Assembly (NCBI GenBank): GCA_903813345.2
Contig: CAIIXF020000001.1
Location: 60,066,270-60,130,269, forward strand
Length of the DNA: 64,000 bases
Direction: 5' to 3'
Source: Owenia fusiformis
Taxonomy: Eukaryota > Annelida > Polychaeta > Sabellida > Oweniidae
Shown one piece after another: positions 38,570 to 51,337 of this stretch (position 1 is the first letter of the stretch; the number at the start of each line of letters is the position of its first letter). The translations under genes and the position numbers were made by a program. The notes under the pieces were generated by a model. It did no database searches. It was not told the DNA's origin and was given only the letters and a program-made list of their open reading frames with translations.

Positions 38570-41500
38570 CTAATATCCTCCTCCATATCCACCACCGCCA
38601 TAACCACCTCCATTATTGTATCCACCGCCATATCCCTGATCATAACCGCTTCCCCAGTTTGATTGGTCATAGCCACCTCCCCAACTGCCACCGTCATAAC
38701 CACCTCCATATCCTTGGTCATAGCCACCGCCATAACCGCCACCTCCATAGCCACCTGGAGAAGAAAATGATTACTTTAAGAACATGCTCTCTACATAGTA
38801 ATTTTTACTTTGTGTTCTAGTGCAAATAGACTTCTTCAGTTGTAATTTGCAAATATTATAACTTATGGCTTGAAGTGTACACTGAGAGAATGATGTTGTT
38901 GATTTGATAAAATAATTCATGCTATAAATAGCAATTATGCATAAAATCTTAAATAGTCTTACCACCACCTCGTCCACGTCCACCTCTCATTCCACCTCCA
39001 CGCATTCCACCTCCTCTCATTCCTCGACCACCGCGTCCTCCTCCGAAGCCTCCGCCTCGACCACCTCCGAAACCACCGCCTCTTCCTCCGCCAAAACCGC
39101 CACCGTATCCATCTTCTTTGGGTTTAGTTTGGACCTTCTTCATGTCGCACTAAAAACAAAGAACAAGTTAATTCCTGCATGGATGGGTATTTTAACTGGA
39201 AAATTATTCACGCTTTAAATATTGCTCAGGAACAGAGATCTCAAATATCATGCTCAACTCAAAGTTGATCTGCTTCTTCAATGTATAGCTCACTGATTCA
39301 AAGCACAAATACATCAACAATAAATATAGTATGTTAATAAGGATTCTCAATTCAACTGGAAATTCACTTCTCAACCTTTCTCTGGATTGTGAGCAAATTG
39401 CTTTGGCTAAAAACATGTCACTGAAATTGAAAATTGAAGTTGCAAATTATATTCTATCACAAACATATAAATCTGAATATATAACACTATACAATTTTGT
39501 GGATTGTTTTGTAAAACAAAAAGGGAATTGTACAAAACCTAATTGAAGTACCCAACAATATTTCTTTCTTAAAAATGAAATACAGTCTTAAGAGACAAAT
39601 GTGTTCTAATATACTTCCACTACTACATGTGCAATTTACTTCTTAAATCTGGAAACGAAATACTATTGGGTACTGTTCGGATACAACGTTAGTAAAAATG
39701 TTATTTTACACTGAATCAGAAACGTTCAGTGTTCTAAACATAGCAAATTTCAACAACAGATTTTTGGGGAAAAGTATGAACATTTAAAACGATGAAGTGT
39801 GATATGATGTTGAAAATTGAAAGTGAGAAAAGTCATCTCTAGCTGTAAAGCTGCATCTTCAAGTCAAACTGATCCTTGGTCTCGATGGAAAACTCAACTC
39901 ATGTGTCTCTGTGTAAAAAGTAGGAAAATAAGAAATATCAATTTAATTAAGTCGTAAACATTGCACTGTTTCATAAACATTTAAATTCAATAGATATTCC
40001 ATTCAATTCAATCTCTAGCAACTTTGTCCTTGTTGTTGGGCATTGGGTGGTTGTTACCATTGGGACTTACCAATCGTCATGACAACCAACCTGTTGCTAG
40101 GTCAGCCATCTTAGGGTGTAGCACTTTGCTGTTGATGTCCATGGCTGACAAAATCATACAAACCAGTTAGTACATGATAAACATAATAGATGGGGTATTT
40201 GCATTCTGTGCTTCCCATTTTTCTTGATCATGTTTTCAATAGCTGGTCAAATGTATGCATGGATTTTTCAACATGGAATCTATTATCAGTAACTTCAACC
40301 TGCTTTGGGCTGTTGTAACTGGTTCACAATAATCATAAATGGACCCATATTTATAATTTCAACATTTCATGACATAACATAAACTTACTTCCCCATCATT
40401 TACTTTGATAGCTTAATTGGCATTTAATTGCATTGCCACATATAAATTGGGTAATTCTACAATATACAAACATCAAACCTGAATTTTCAAAAATATATTA
40501 CTTCAACAATGATTAAAATTCTACTATACAGTTGAATGGTCACTGAATAAAATATAAAAGCAATGTACATTTTTTTGTAAAATATTCATCCTTAGATGTT
40601 CCAAAGGAACATTTATAAAATGTTATAATATAATAAAAATTTGAGGAAATATATTCCCTTTGCACAGGACAAATAACCCCGGTTATAAACAATACAATAT
40701 ACAAAAATAATATTAAAGCTTAGCACAGGTACAATCTCTAAATTATCATAATTTATTAATATCTAGTTGGACATAAAAGTTTCCAAGAGAAGAGAAAACA
40801 AAACTACTCAGAAATATGTTTTTATTCTATCTAATTCAGAATTTACAAAACATTACATAAGTGTATAGAGCTATTTCTTGAAGTGCTCATTCATGTTCAT
40901 TCTATATTGTAAAGAATTGAACTAATATACTGCAATATCAATTGAAACATGACATCCATCAAGAAAACATATAGGACAAGATTAGGGGAGTTTTTATAAT
41001 GGCATCAATTCAAGAGATACCTGCACTTTAAATCCATATTCCATGTTCCCAAACCAAAAACTGTTCAATCATAAGACTCAGTAGAAGGCAGCAAAACATC
41101 AAGTGCTTCCAAGGCTCAAAATATTTCTCTCATTGAAACTCCTCATCTTTGACTTCAATATTATAGTGATTTGCAAATGGTTTGACTCTAAATTCATCCA
41201 ACTTGCTCCATATCATGTAGATTATTGTAATATATAGTAATGTGTTCATGTTTATTTTCATCTGCATTATCAAAAACTGCAGATCAGCATTGAATTTATT
41301 CACTTCTTTCAATATAGTGTTCTCCAATTCCTTGATGTAACTGAATATTTGATGCAATATAATAATAATGTCAAAAAATGAAAAAACAAATGTTGCATAT
41401 TTTCAAACTCGAAAAAGCATACACTGGTTGAAAAAACTTGAGACAGAACTTTTGGAGTTGACTTGTATGACATAAGGTACAAAGATAACCTCAATTAACC

Positions 41501-44500
41501 TACCTCTTTTCCACAGATCACCCTTTTTGGTTCTTTCATGAGGTTTGTTGCACTTTCTTCCATCTCAAAGGTTACAAACCCAAAGTTTTTCCTTTCATTC
41601 TTTGTTCTGTCAAATGGGAGGTTCAGTTCCTCAATCTGAAGTAGAATGACAAAGATTAGAAATGCAATGGGAAGCAAATGTGCGCTAAGTATAGATACTC
41701 AATGAAGCAATGAAGCATTGAATATGTAATGGAAATAGACAAGGAAATATGCAATGGAGAATCTGATATGTGACAGAAAAACATGTGTTCACATCTTGTT
41801 AAATAAATCAAAGGTGAGCTCTGAAATCTATCTGTTTTGAATTCCAATCCGATAGTAAAATTGATCAAATAGCTTGAAAACAAATAGGTAAAATATTGTG
41901 TACTTATTACAATGTATACATTAAAACACAATGTAATGTATATGTTGTACACTATTATGAAGTGAAATAAATGAAGTAAAAAACACATACAGTTCTCCAT
42001 ATCGATACCACTCCTTTGCATTGGAGAATACAAGGAAAGATAACTGAATTAATAGGAACATGTCCAACGCTGTATATGTGGTTGATGTATCATTGTACTT
42101 TATTGGGCTGTAGCAATGTGCTCAAATTAGTTGTATTGGTGACATTCAAGAAATAAAAGAGCAAGAACTTACAACTCCAAATGTAGATAAGAAAGCTTTA
42201 ACATCTTCTTCTGCAGCATCTGGAGGGAGTCCTCCCAAAAACACCTTTCTTTTCTGCTCTGGAGCTTTGGCTTTTTCAATATTAATATTTCTTCCTCCCA
42301 ATGTATGTGGCTTGGCATCAATGGCCTAAAGATTCAGATGAACACAACAATTTTAACAATAAAACAAAATATCACATTCAGTGTGTCGGATAAGCGGTCG
42401 CCATTCCCCAAATGCCATCAGAAAATACACCTGGCGAACAGTTTTAATGGAGCACTTGCCATAGTGGCGATCTGGGATCAAATCAGACTTGAAAACCCGA
42501 AGATAATGGCATATTTCTGCCAAGGAACTCACCGAGATCGAAAATCCAGAACATCCGGATATTCCTTCTTGATCGATCCCGAAACGTTTTCTATCGTGAA
42601 TTCTGATTGGCCGTGCTTTCGACTTATTTATTCGAGATTTCTGATTGGTCGAAGAGATCATATATATGCGCATAAAAACTGCGCAGAAGATATCGCCGAA
42701 AAAAATATTTTTAAACTCGGACATTTCCTTCTTCAATCATCAAAATATTGGTTTAGTATAATGTGGAAAGCACCAAATGATAGATATTTATCGTGATGAT
42801 GCACTGAATTACAAAATGTGCCACTTTTTCCGCATTTTAGTGTAAGTAATGATGAAGTACTCTATAATCGCCCACTGATTTCTTTCGGAAAATATTTTTT
42901 CTGTGTGTTCGGTAATAATACTTGGTTATTCCTTGATTTTTCTTGAACTTTGTGAAGCGGGGTGAATGGTTATTAGGGGGTCGGCGCTAAAAACGGCAAT
43001 TACTGTTACTAAGCAACGTGTATTTTTTGTTCTTCATTAATTTTTCTGTGTAGATCTATATATAGGGCCTAAAATTTGACTTTTATGAGGAATATCATGC
43101 TCAGTTTGCACAAAAGAGGTTCTAAATATCAATAATTTTCTAGAGGGGGAATGCTACCACCCCCCCCCCCCCCTCCCCCAGACCGTGGTACATTTTTAAT
43201 CATCATCATATCATAGTGTTATTATTAGGGAATTAAATGATACTTTGATATAGTTGGATGCACAAGTTTGACAAATTGCAGATTCTATTTACTTTTTAGA
43301 TAAAATAAATGATTTTCGTAAAAATTTGCGACGTAAGCGTAATTTTATACTGGCAAGTGAAAAATCTGTTTGGCCAGTGGTATCTGAAATCCAGTGGCCA
43401 AAATGGCTACCAGAAAAAAATCCTTATCTGACAAACAGACATTATAATACATTTACATATTTATGTTTCTCTTGGCTTAAAACTTAGTTTGTGATGGTGT
43501 CCATTTTCTTGCAAGGATTCTTCCTCATAACAATAAGGGTTTATCTTTTAAAAAACTAACATAGGCTAGCAGAACCAAATACTTATTTGGAGACTGTGTT
43601 GTAACTTACAGCATTCATTTCATCTGCAGTTGCGAATGTAACAAAACCAAAACCTCGGCTCTTATTTGTATCTTGGTTGATCTTGATATTTACATTCGTG
43701 ACTTCTCCAAATTTCTCAAAATATGCTTTGACATCATCTACAATTATAAAATTTAGATCATGCAAAAAGTTCATATTTAGTTCATGCTGGAAAAATAATT
43801 AAATTTTAGCAAAGACCAAATTACATTTTCTTAAATAAACATGCCTATAATTTTACCTACACCAAAAACAAATTGATTTTATTTCGAAATCGGAAGTATA
43901 ATTACTTCCAAAACTGAACTGACTTTCACTTACCTTCTGATGTATCAAAGGGAAGTCCTCCCACAAAGATTTTTCTAAAAAACAAAGAACATCTCTTAAA
44001 ATATAATTTTTAACAATATAGAAATATTACAATCTGATTAACATACCCTTGCTTCATTGATCACATCTCTTCAATAAAAACTGATACCATGCTCAGCATT
44101 ATTATTTTTATCTTAGTCTACTACTATTATTACTTTTAATCAGAGGTCGAGTTATCTGCTATTTTCAGATAAACATAACTCATTCCACACATCATCTGCA
44201 TCTTTCATTCTTGCACAAAAGATGCATTAGTCTACCTAGACTATTAATTGAGGGTTGATATTTCGTCAGAATGTTTGAATAACTAGAATATTCAGTGGTT
44301 TACTTTTCAAAATTGCAAAAAAATTCACTCTGGCCTTAAAGTTGGGTATTTTTATGCCATTTTTATTCTGTACCAAGGTTATTTATTGAATATTCTAGAT
44401 GTAAAAAAGGGTGACCTACATTTTCAATGATTTTGTACCTACTTTTTCTTTACTCGAGTCTCTAGCTTACAGCTAGACGTAACTTCATTGATTTCGTATG

Positions 44501-45945
44501 TACTCTAGAAAAGTAGTGTTGTCGCGATTAATCGATACATCGCGGTATACATCGCCAAAGCTGATTCTGGCGATGCATCGATGTCTGAAACAAAACATCG
44601 ATGTTTTAAAAAAAAAGAAATTTGCTAAAAATCACCCTTTCTTATCTTATTTTGACGCAAATCGCTTACCTTTCTCATGTCTTATTTCATTTTCCAATGT
44701 TTTCTGATATTCTTTCGCTTTAAAACTGTTTTAGCCAGTCGAAATGAACCATTAATCTAGAAAAATTACTTTACTTTCATTTCACCGTTACTAGAAGTTC
44801 CCGGATGTACCAGATGTTCGGTATTTTAGTGGATTAGCATTCGGTATTTCAGTGCACTTTTCTCGGACTTTTTCTCGATGTACATCGCGATGTGCATCGA
44901 TGTTTACTACTGAAAATTGCCGATGCATCGATGTACGATTATGGCACATCGCGACAACACTATAGAAAAGGTGCTACACGCACCTACACGCACCTTGAAA
45001 TCATTTCTAATAAATTTTATAAATATTTTTAAGAATATTAATCATATTTAGGATGAAGCGTTGCTTGTCTGGATTTAGATATTTGAAAATTTCATTTCGG
45101 AGTTTGACACATGGTGAAATTTTCTCGCTGTAGCTAAAAATGGCTTCCGGTTCTGGACGTGAACAAAATTTGAAATTATTCTCGCTTTAAAGAAATCAAA
45201 TATAACAATAGATTCAGACGGGGATGTGAGCTGATGTTCTTCAAACTATACATAAAGGTATATTTCATATTATTATGCCATATTTACTGTGCGTGTGACA
45301 CAATGATTTACAATATTTATAATACTAAGGCAGCTCAATCTTCCTCCTCAAAGCCGGAATATAGAGAAGGCTTTGGACCGAAGTAACTTTTTCTCATTTC
45401 TGTATTTATTCTATTTTCTCATACATTTTAACTCCATGTTCATTGTTCAATTGGAAATAAAGAGATATAATAATAATGTACACTTTGAGAAAGACCGAAA
45501 TATGTATATCAAGTATGGAATGAGTTTCGTGTTCGAGAAAATACCATGAGTTCAATGAGGAAGCCATTAAATTTCTGAGCATACAACCGAGAATGATTAT
45601 CTTAGGAAGAATATCCTTTGAATTCAGATGTATGAGTTACATTCTGTATATCGGAAAGACGTTTAATCAAATCTCATTCATTTGCAAATATATTCTTATG
45701 AAAACTGATGGAAACAAACGAATATCTATAAGACAAAGAAATTTATCCAAAATGGCGTCGATCAAATCAAAAGGAAATCCAGAAAAGCTCATAAGTAAAC
45801 CCACTTTTTAAGCCGTATCTAGGCTAAAATACCGATAAAATTAGTATTAACTGCTGCAAAAATACACCATAGAGACATTGTTTTACAAATAGTCTTGTTT
45901 TAAACAGTACATTACTTACGTATTTGCCAAGAGTACGTTTGCCAT
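38570..45945 (-). CDS. Two-RRM glycine-rich hnRNP (A/B/D type)
   Basis: Coding exons on the minus strand: 45945-45920, 43974-43934, 43737-43610, 42325-42173, 41635-41504, 39149-38963, 38754-38570. All have GT-AG borders and matching phases and give 283 aa. RRM1 covers about residues 10-83, with RNP2 KIFVGGLP and RNP1 RGFGFVTF; RRM2 about 92-165, with KVFLGGLP and KNFGFVTF. From about residue 173 the tail is Gly-rich, first GGFGGGR/RGG-type and then GGYDQGYGGGY-type, a low-complexity region typical of hnRNP A/B, D and Drosophila squid proteins. It should bind pre-mRNA or mRNA in nucleus and cytoplasm and may phase separate. The start ATG is fixed by an upstream in-frame stop; only eight complete codons precede the first intron. 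Which vertebrate paralogue group it belongs to is not resolved. Confidence 0.93.
39150..41503 (-). other. Large hnRNP intron; no other gene
   Basis: AT-rich intronic sequence between the RRM2 exon and the RGG exon. No transposon ends or extra exons were recognised, although optional exons cannot be excluded. Confidence 0.45.
42395..42720. promoter_or_regulatory. GC-richer promoter-like patch in an hnRNP intron
   Basis: Two inverted CCAAT boxes (TGATTGGCC near 42,605 and TGATTGGTCG near 42,641), an ATATATATGCGCATAAAAAC stretch near 42,661 and several CpGs cluster here. Overlapping open frames on both strands match nothing known. It could be an internal promoter or a transposon fragment; low confidence. 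Confidence 0.3.
44514..44962. mobile_element. 449-bp hAT-type MITE with 8-bp target duplication
   Basis: The ends TAGTGTTGTCGCGA and its exact reverse complement are flanked on both sides by TAGAAAAG (44,506-44,513 and 44,963-44,970). An 8-bp duplication and TAGTGTTG-like ends are typical of hAT transposons. The subterminal parts are crowded with ATCGATG/GATGCATCGATG words. No transposase is present, so it is non-autonomous. It sits in the first intron of the hnRNP gene. Confidence 0.92.
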
Positions 45946-45975
45946 GTTCACGTTGTTCTTTGTTCCACCTGCTAT

Positions 45976-47930
45976 GTTTGAAGTGCCCGGATGAACAGAG
46001 CTATTTCAGTTGAAATACGAACGTGAGTTAAAACCTTCAAAACGGCGAACGTAGGTGCGTTACAGCTAATAATTTAATTTCCATTATGAATGAAATCAGC
46101 AACAAACAAAATCATCCGATGAAAAGTAAAAAGATGTTTAAATGTTGTGCAGAGACGTATCCAATGATCACGGACCTAGTACCAAATCAAATATTTCGAT
46201 CAACTAATATCTATTTTCATTAAACCATGGGCTCTACGACTAACTTACGTAAGGCTTCAAGCGGAAAAGAGTGCTGAGGTTAAAATCTGTCTATAAAATT
46301 GTCCTATCGCAGTTATAATGTGAAACTGAGAAGTTTAGACATCTATAACTCCACCAAGAGGTGTCGGTATCTATCTAGTGTGAAATACATTGTTTGTCAT
46401 AAATATGTGAATCCACTAAAGTCATGAATTTTAAGAGTTTCTAAAACAGTTTTTGAGCATATTATGAAAAATGTTGACTTTGTAATTCAATTTCAACATC
46501 GAAAGATTAAAGATGAGGTATGTCCATTTCACTTTGTTCACGGCACAAGTTTCTCTATTCATTTCACACTAGAAATTCAAATCATATGATTTATTGTAAT
46601 ATAATAATTCCCAGTCACATGAAACAATTTGATTGGTTGAGATCAGAGGGGGAGAAACACCAGGGTTCAAAGATGACATACGCTTATAATGTAAATCTGT
46701 ATTGAGATGACATCGTCGCTGATTGGTCAAAAGTCGACAAATAAATGACGTCATCAATGGCGGTTTCATAAGTTTCGAAATACGCTTCGAATGATATTAT
46801 GTTCATTTCTGGCGTGTTAACAAATATCATAGCTTCTCATTTCACATCAAGATAAAGAAAGGTGTACGGAATATGTCTATATCAATTAAAAGATCCTATC
46901 TAAGTATAGTATTTGATAACTAGCTGGTGAAAATTCGAACGAACGAAGGTGGTAAGCAAGAGAGGTAATTATGTCTGTCATCTTTAAACTCTGGGGCTTT
47001 CCCTCCTCTTGGTTGAGATGGTGCATAGGACAAGGTTAAATATGTATTTTTGAAATTATTTTGGACAATTTGACACTGAAGAGCAGGCTTTTGAGAAGAG
47101 ATGGAGGGTCAGTGGATGGAGGTAAAATATCACAGGAGATGATGATTTAAATAGGGGAAATCTGCAATCGTTAGTTTCAATTTATAATTGCAGAAATAGA
47201 TAGGCAAAGTTTCTGAAAAAGATGTTTAGCGCAAACGTCGCCCTGATTGCCCTGATAGTGAAAAGTGAACTTGCATTTTTCAATTTTTCTCTCAATAGAC
47301 CTTGTTGCCACTGCTCATTGGAGTCTCATTTAGTATATTAAACGTAACATGTATGTCATAACATTAGGCTACATTTCGACACCCTATCAAATTGCAGGAG
47401 ACATAAGTCAGGAGGGGGGGGGGGTGCGATCGCCGAAAAATTCGGTTTTCAGTCAGGGGGGATTGTGGCATAAACAAGCCAAAACTGAGTTTTTTCTTGA
47501 ATTTTATAAAAATTGATGCAGCTTCCTTCAAAATTGAGCCGTTGGACAAGCTGTACGTATGACCAATCGCCCATACAAATGCATCGCTTAAATAACTTCC
47601 GTACCCGTTTATGTTGTGAAAAACAGCGCAAGCTTAAACTCCCTAATGATATAATTATCGTCGTCAAGTACCGGGAAATCAAAGACAGAAAGGGGTAAAA
47701 AATAATAAGATCTGGGAAAGATGAAAAAGAAGAATTCGATTTTTACACAAGCCTCCACCAGGGATAGGAAACATGATGGTTAATGGTGACATAAGGAACC
47801 GTCGATCTGTTAAAAGCCCGGGGAATATCAGGAGTAGAAAACATTTGTTCGCTTAAGTGATCCAAACAAAGATGTTGATCAATCGCTTGCTTCTTCGGAC
47901 ATGTTGGAGGCAGGGGCGAATCCAGGAACC
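45976..47930. other. Upstream of hnRNP; no gene seen
   Basis: The first part should contain the hnRNP 5' UTR and promoter. The rest has only chance frames and a poly-G run near 47,415. A promoter-like cluster is listed separately. Confidence 0.4.
46632..46763. promoter_or_regulatory. Promoter-like cluster: CCAAT boxes, CRE, YY1-like site
   Basis: Inverted CCAAT boxes at 46,632-46,636 and 46,722-46,726, a perfect CRE palindrome TGACGTCA at 46,746-46,753, and CAATGGCGG right after it lie within 130 bp. No convincing coding exon was found next to it on either strand, so it may serve an unseen gene, act at a distance, or be part of a repeat. Confidence 0.35.
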
Positions 47931-48180
47931 ACTACCCTTTGCATTTGTTTGACTTCACTTCTTAAAAGAGAGCTTCGTCTTGTAGTTCAACTAGACTCTG
48001 CACGCAGGGTAAGGAACCACGGGAGGGGGCATATTTCAAGTCAGAAAAACTCTGCGCTTGAGCGGAAACATTTTTGGGCCACTAAAACCAAAGAGAAGTG
48101 GGCCCAAATTTTGATAATTTAAGGCCCATTTTCCCTTTGGCCAAAAATTAAAAAGATCCGCCAGTGGACCCGCCCCCCAG
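47908..48180. repeat. GC-rich interspersed repeat (copy 1)
   Basis: Phrases GGCCACTAAAACC, GTGGGCCCAAATTTT, AGGCCCATTTT and GATCCGCCAGTGG occur here, and related phrases occur at about 48,935-49,230. The copy is interrupted by a 79-bp insertion. No coding capacity. Confidence 0.6.
47933..48011. mobile_element. 79-bp miniature insertion with 9-bp target duplication
   Basis: The element starts TACCCT and ends AGGGTA, and AGGAACCAC flanks it on both sides (47,924-47,932 and 48,012-48,020). Part of its interior (GACTTCACTTCTTAAAAGAG) resembles sequence at about 15,058-15,090. It is far too short to encode anything. Confidence 0.65.
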
Positions 48181-48222
48181 ATCCGCAAGTGGGAGGGGAG
48201 ATGATGCATGTGGTGTCTTCAA

Positions 48223-48821
48223 GGTGCGATGGTAGTTAACAGGAAATGACAAAACAAAAAATGACAAAACCATGCTGGATTTTCAGAATCATTTGAACCA
48301 AGTTCCTCATATCATTTACATTACAGGGGACACGATGAAAATGTGATTGAAAAATAGCTAAAAGTAGGTGCTCAGGAAAGGTCACTGAACAGATTATTTT
48401 GATTTTTTCGGAAATTGTGCGCAATATATTGCTCTAAATGATACAATTTTAGAAAATTTGATATCACTATTAGAAAAAGAAAAAAAGAAAAAAACTGAAT
48501 TGAAAATCGATCTATTTTCCTTTTTAGTACAGCCATTATTGTTCCAGACAGGAAGATTGTATCATTTAGAGCAATATATTGGATACATTTTATTGGATAT
48601 ATTTTCAGTCACATTTTCAGAGGGCTGAAAGGTTATTTCATCATGTTTAGGGTCATTCTGACCATTTCCATTGTGTTACCGGTCATAAATGATATGTGTA
48701 ACTAGTTAAACTGACTGGACGTCAAATCAGAACTCTGTAATCTTGGTTCAAAAAATTTTGAAAATCCAGCATGGTTTTGTCACTTTTTGTTTTGTCATTT
48801 CCTGTTAACTACCACCGCACC
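48223..48821. mobile_element. Fold-back element A, ~600 bp
   Basis: The ends begin GGTGCGATGGTAGTTAACAG (left) and GGTGCGGTGGTAGTTAACAG (right, inverted), with arms of about 80 bp or more. It is flanked by TCAA on the left and TTAA on the right, suggesting a TTAA target. Its inner part is homologous to element B. Confidence 0.8.
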
Positions 48822-48825
48822 TTAA

Positions 48826-50342
48826 GGTGCCATGATACTTAACAGGAAATGACGAAACAGGAAGTGACAAAAATGTTAGCGTTTTTAGACATTTTTTGAA
48901 CAAAGAATCAGAGTTCTGTTTTGACCTCTATGGCGGATCCGGGGAGGGGGGCCATGGGGTTGGCCCAGAAAAAAAGGTTGGGTCCAAACAAAATTGTAGG
49001 CCAAAAAAGGCCTTAAGGCCCCAAAAAGTGGGCCTTTTGGTCATTATTGGGCCTTCTAAGGCCTTATTTTATTAATTTTAGGCCAAATTTTGAAGAAAAT
49101 GGGCCTCAAATTTTCAAAATTTGGGCCCACTTTCGGTTTTAATTTTTTTCCGCGCAAGCGCGGCGGTTTTTTCTCTGACCTCAAATTTGGGCCCCCCCCT
49201 GTTGGTTCCTGGATCCGCCACTGGACCTCCAGTCAATTCAACCAGTTCCACATACTATTTCCAGGTCCAGGATCACAATGTTTATGTTCTGACCCTAAAC
49301 ATGATGCAATAACCTTTTCAGCCCTTTGAAAATCAAATCCAGAAATTACCAGTCACTTTCTTTATCAGGAGAGCTGTCAACACATCTGATAAGAAGTGTT
49401 CTAAGCAGCTCTTGTGAAACTTGATGCTATATTTTGGTCTAATACAAGATGCAGCCTACTTGTAAAAAAAATACAGTTATCCATGTACGTAATTTATGGT
49501 TCAACAAAAAACAACAACTTAATATGAGAAACTTATGTGGTATATGCCATGTTTATGTGTCTGATCATATAATCTTGAAATTATCCATCAATTTCTTAAG
49601 AAATTGGCAAAATTAAGGAAACCAGAAAACACATTTGATGAAAGGCCTGTTTTTATAGGTTGTATGAAATGCCCCTGCATTAACGCTCACATATATGAGT
49701 TTTAAACATTAATTTAGTAGACTAAAGTGTTGATACGAAATCTCAGTAATAGTACCAGTTAGGAGATAAGGTGATGTCCGATTTAACTTACATTACGATT
49801 GCTGGATATGGTGACTGAAAAATAGCTAAAAGTAGGAGCTTGGGAAGGTCACTGAACAGAATCTTTTGAATTTTTCAGAAAATGTGCCCAATATAAAGCT
49901 CTAACTGATACAATCTTTGAAATTTTAGAAAATTGTCTGAAACAAAAATGGCGGTCATAAAAAGGAAAATAGATCCCTTTTCAAATCAGTTTTTTCATTT
50001 TTTCTTTTTCTATTAATGATATCAAATTTTCAAAGATTGTATCATTTAGAGCAATATATTGGGTACATTCTCTGAAAAAAAATCAAAAGAATCTGTGACC
50101 TTCAGTGACCTTTCCTACCTCCTACTTTTAGCTATCTTTCAGTCACATTTTCAGAGGGCTGAAAAGGTTATTTCATCATGTTTAGGGTCATTCTGACCAT
50201 GAACATTGTGATCCTGGACCTGTAAATGGTATGTGGTACTAGTTGAAACAGAACTCTGTTATCTTTGTTCAAAAAATGTCTAAAAATGCCAAAAAATTTG
50301 TCACTTCCTGCTTTGTCATTTCCTGTTAAGTATCATGGCACC
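48826..50342. mobile_element. Fold-back element B, ~1.5 kb, TTAA-flanked
   Basis: The ends begin GGTGCCATGATACTTAACAG on both sides and are flanked by TTAA (48,822-48,825, shared with element A, and 50,343-50,346). The left arm includes GTTTTTAGACATTTTTTGAAC and the right arm its near inverse. The interior is related to element A but carries about 0.85 kb of extra sequence, including the GC-rich repeat at 48,935-49,230. Confidence 0.85.
48935..49230. repeat. GC-rich interspersed repeat (copy 2, nested in element B)
   Basis: It begins TGGCGGATCCGGGGAGGGG and ends CCTGGATCCGCCACTGG, so its termini are inverted (GTGGCGGATCC). Inside are GGGCC-rich phrases also present in the copy at 47.9-48.2 kb. 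It is probably a MITE-like element inserted in element B. Confidence 0.65.
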
Positions 50343-50346
50343 TTAA

Positions 50347-51152
50347 AATATTACGTATACCGTTCCTGTATAGATACAATATGGCAATATTTTATATATA
50401 CAATACTCCAGACGAGTCTACTAGATTAGGGGAGTTTGGTATATTCCAATATATTCAAATTGTCTTCATCAAGATAAAACAATCCTTTGAAAAGGTTACA
50501 ATCTGTAAGTATTGAGAGTTTGAGAGGGTGAATTATCCGAATGGTGCATGAACAAATATAAATATAGGGAATTATTTGAATTCTTATTAAAATCTTATTA
50601 AAATCTGCGTGCTAGATACAATGCACATAACAGGCCTTTAATCAGCTTCTGCCGCTGGGGGTTTATTTTTTCAAAGGATTCCAGGTGGGGAGGATGGGGG
50701 TTCACATCTGACAACTTTGGCCCTAAATCACTTGCAAAGTGCATGGTGAAAAACGGTATGATTTTGACTTTAAGATAATTTCAAGCTAAAGGGTGGGAGG
50801 ATGGGGCTGCCCCGCTCCAACCCTCCAAACCTGGCAACGGGCCTGCACAGGTGCATTTCTAGGTACCCGGTACCCTTATAACCTTTTTACAAAATATTCA
50901 TGTGTACTTTAATGAAACCGTTCAATGAAAAATGTTTGTAAGTTAAAAATGATCCATGAACTTAGGAAATAAAGTTATAATAAATGATCGCGTCGAAATC
51001 TTTCCCAAAGTCAGTTTTACAAGTCATATTCTACTGGAGGGCATTTAGAGGGTGACACTATTAGAAAAGCTAGAGGATGATGTTTAATTCCTTAGATTCA
51101 TTCTGCAAGTGACAAAACAATTGCTTCTGTTGGATTTCTAAAAAATACTTAC
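50347..51152. other. No gene seen
   Basis: Non-coding AT-rich sequence with one GC-richer patch (about 50,650-50,850) containing GGTGGGAGGATGGGG-like phrases. If the exon at 51,153 is real this is its intron. Confidence 0.4.
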
Positions 51153-51337
51153 TCTACAATCGTATCAGAAGATTGTGAAGACTCTGTAGCTGATTTCCAC
51201 CATTCCACCGAGGCGTCATCTTGATTCACATGGTTTCGATTGTTCCTACAAGCGACGATGCGTTTGGGATTATCACCACGAGTAGATCTAATCGGTGCAT
51301 TTGGGAGAATAATAATAACCTCATCGCATTCAGGCAT
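51153..51337 (-). CDS. Possible first coding exon of an unidentified gene
   Basis: On the minus strand an ATG at 51,337 opens a frame of 61 codons plus two bases that ends at a strong donor (GTAGA|GTAAGTATTT). The peptide is hydrophilic, with SSMPECDEV near the start and TESSQSSDTIV at the end, and has no recognised domain. No matching downstream exon was found in the window and another frame is also partly open, so this is weak evidence. Confidence 0.3.

Noticed and set aside
38937-39218. Plus-strand Ser/Thr-rich frame of 93 codons
   Set aside because: It is the antisense of the RGG exon of the hnRNP gene; its composition only mirrors the glycine codons.
43159-43180. Poly-C tract and other mononucleotide runs
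   Set aside because: Simple slippage repeats with no further structure.
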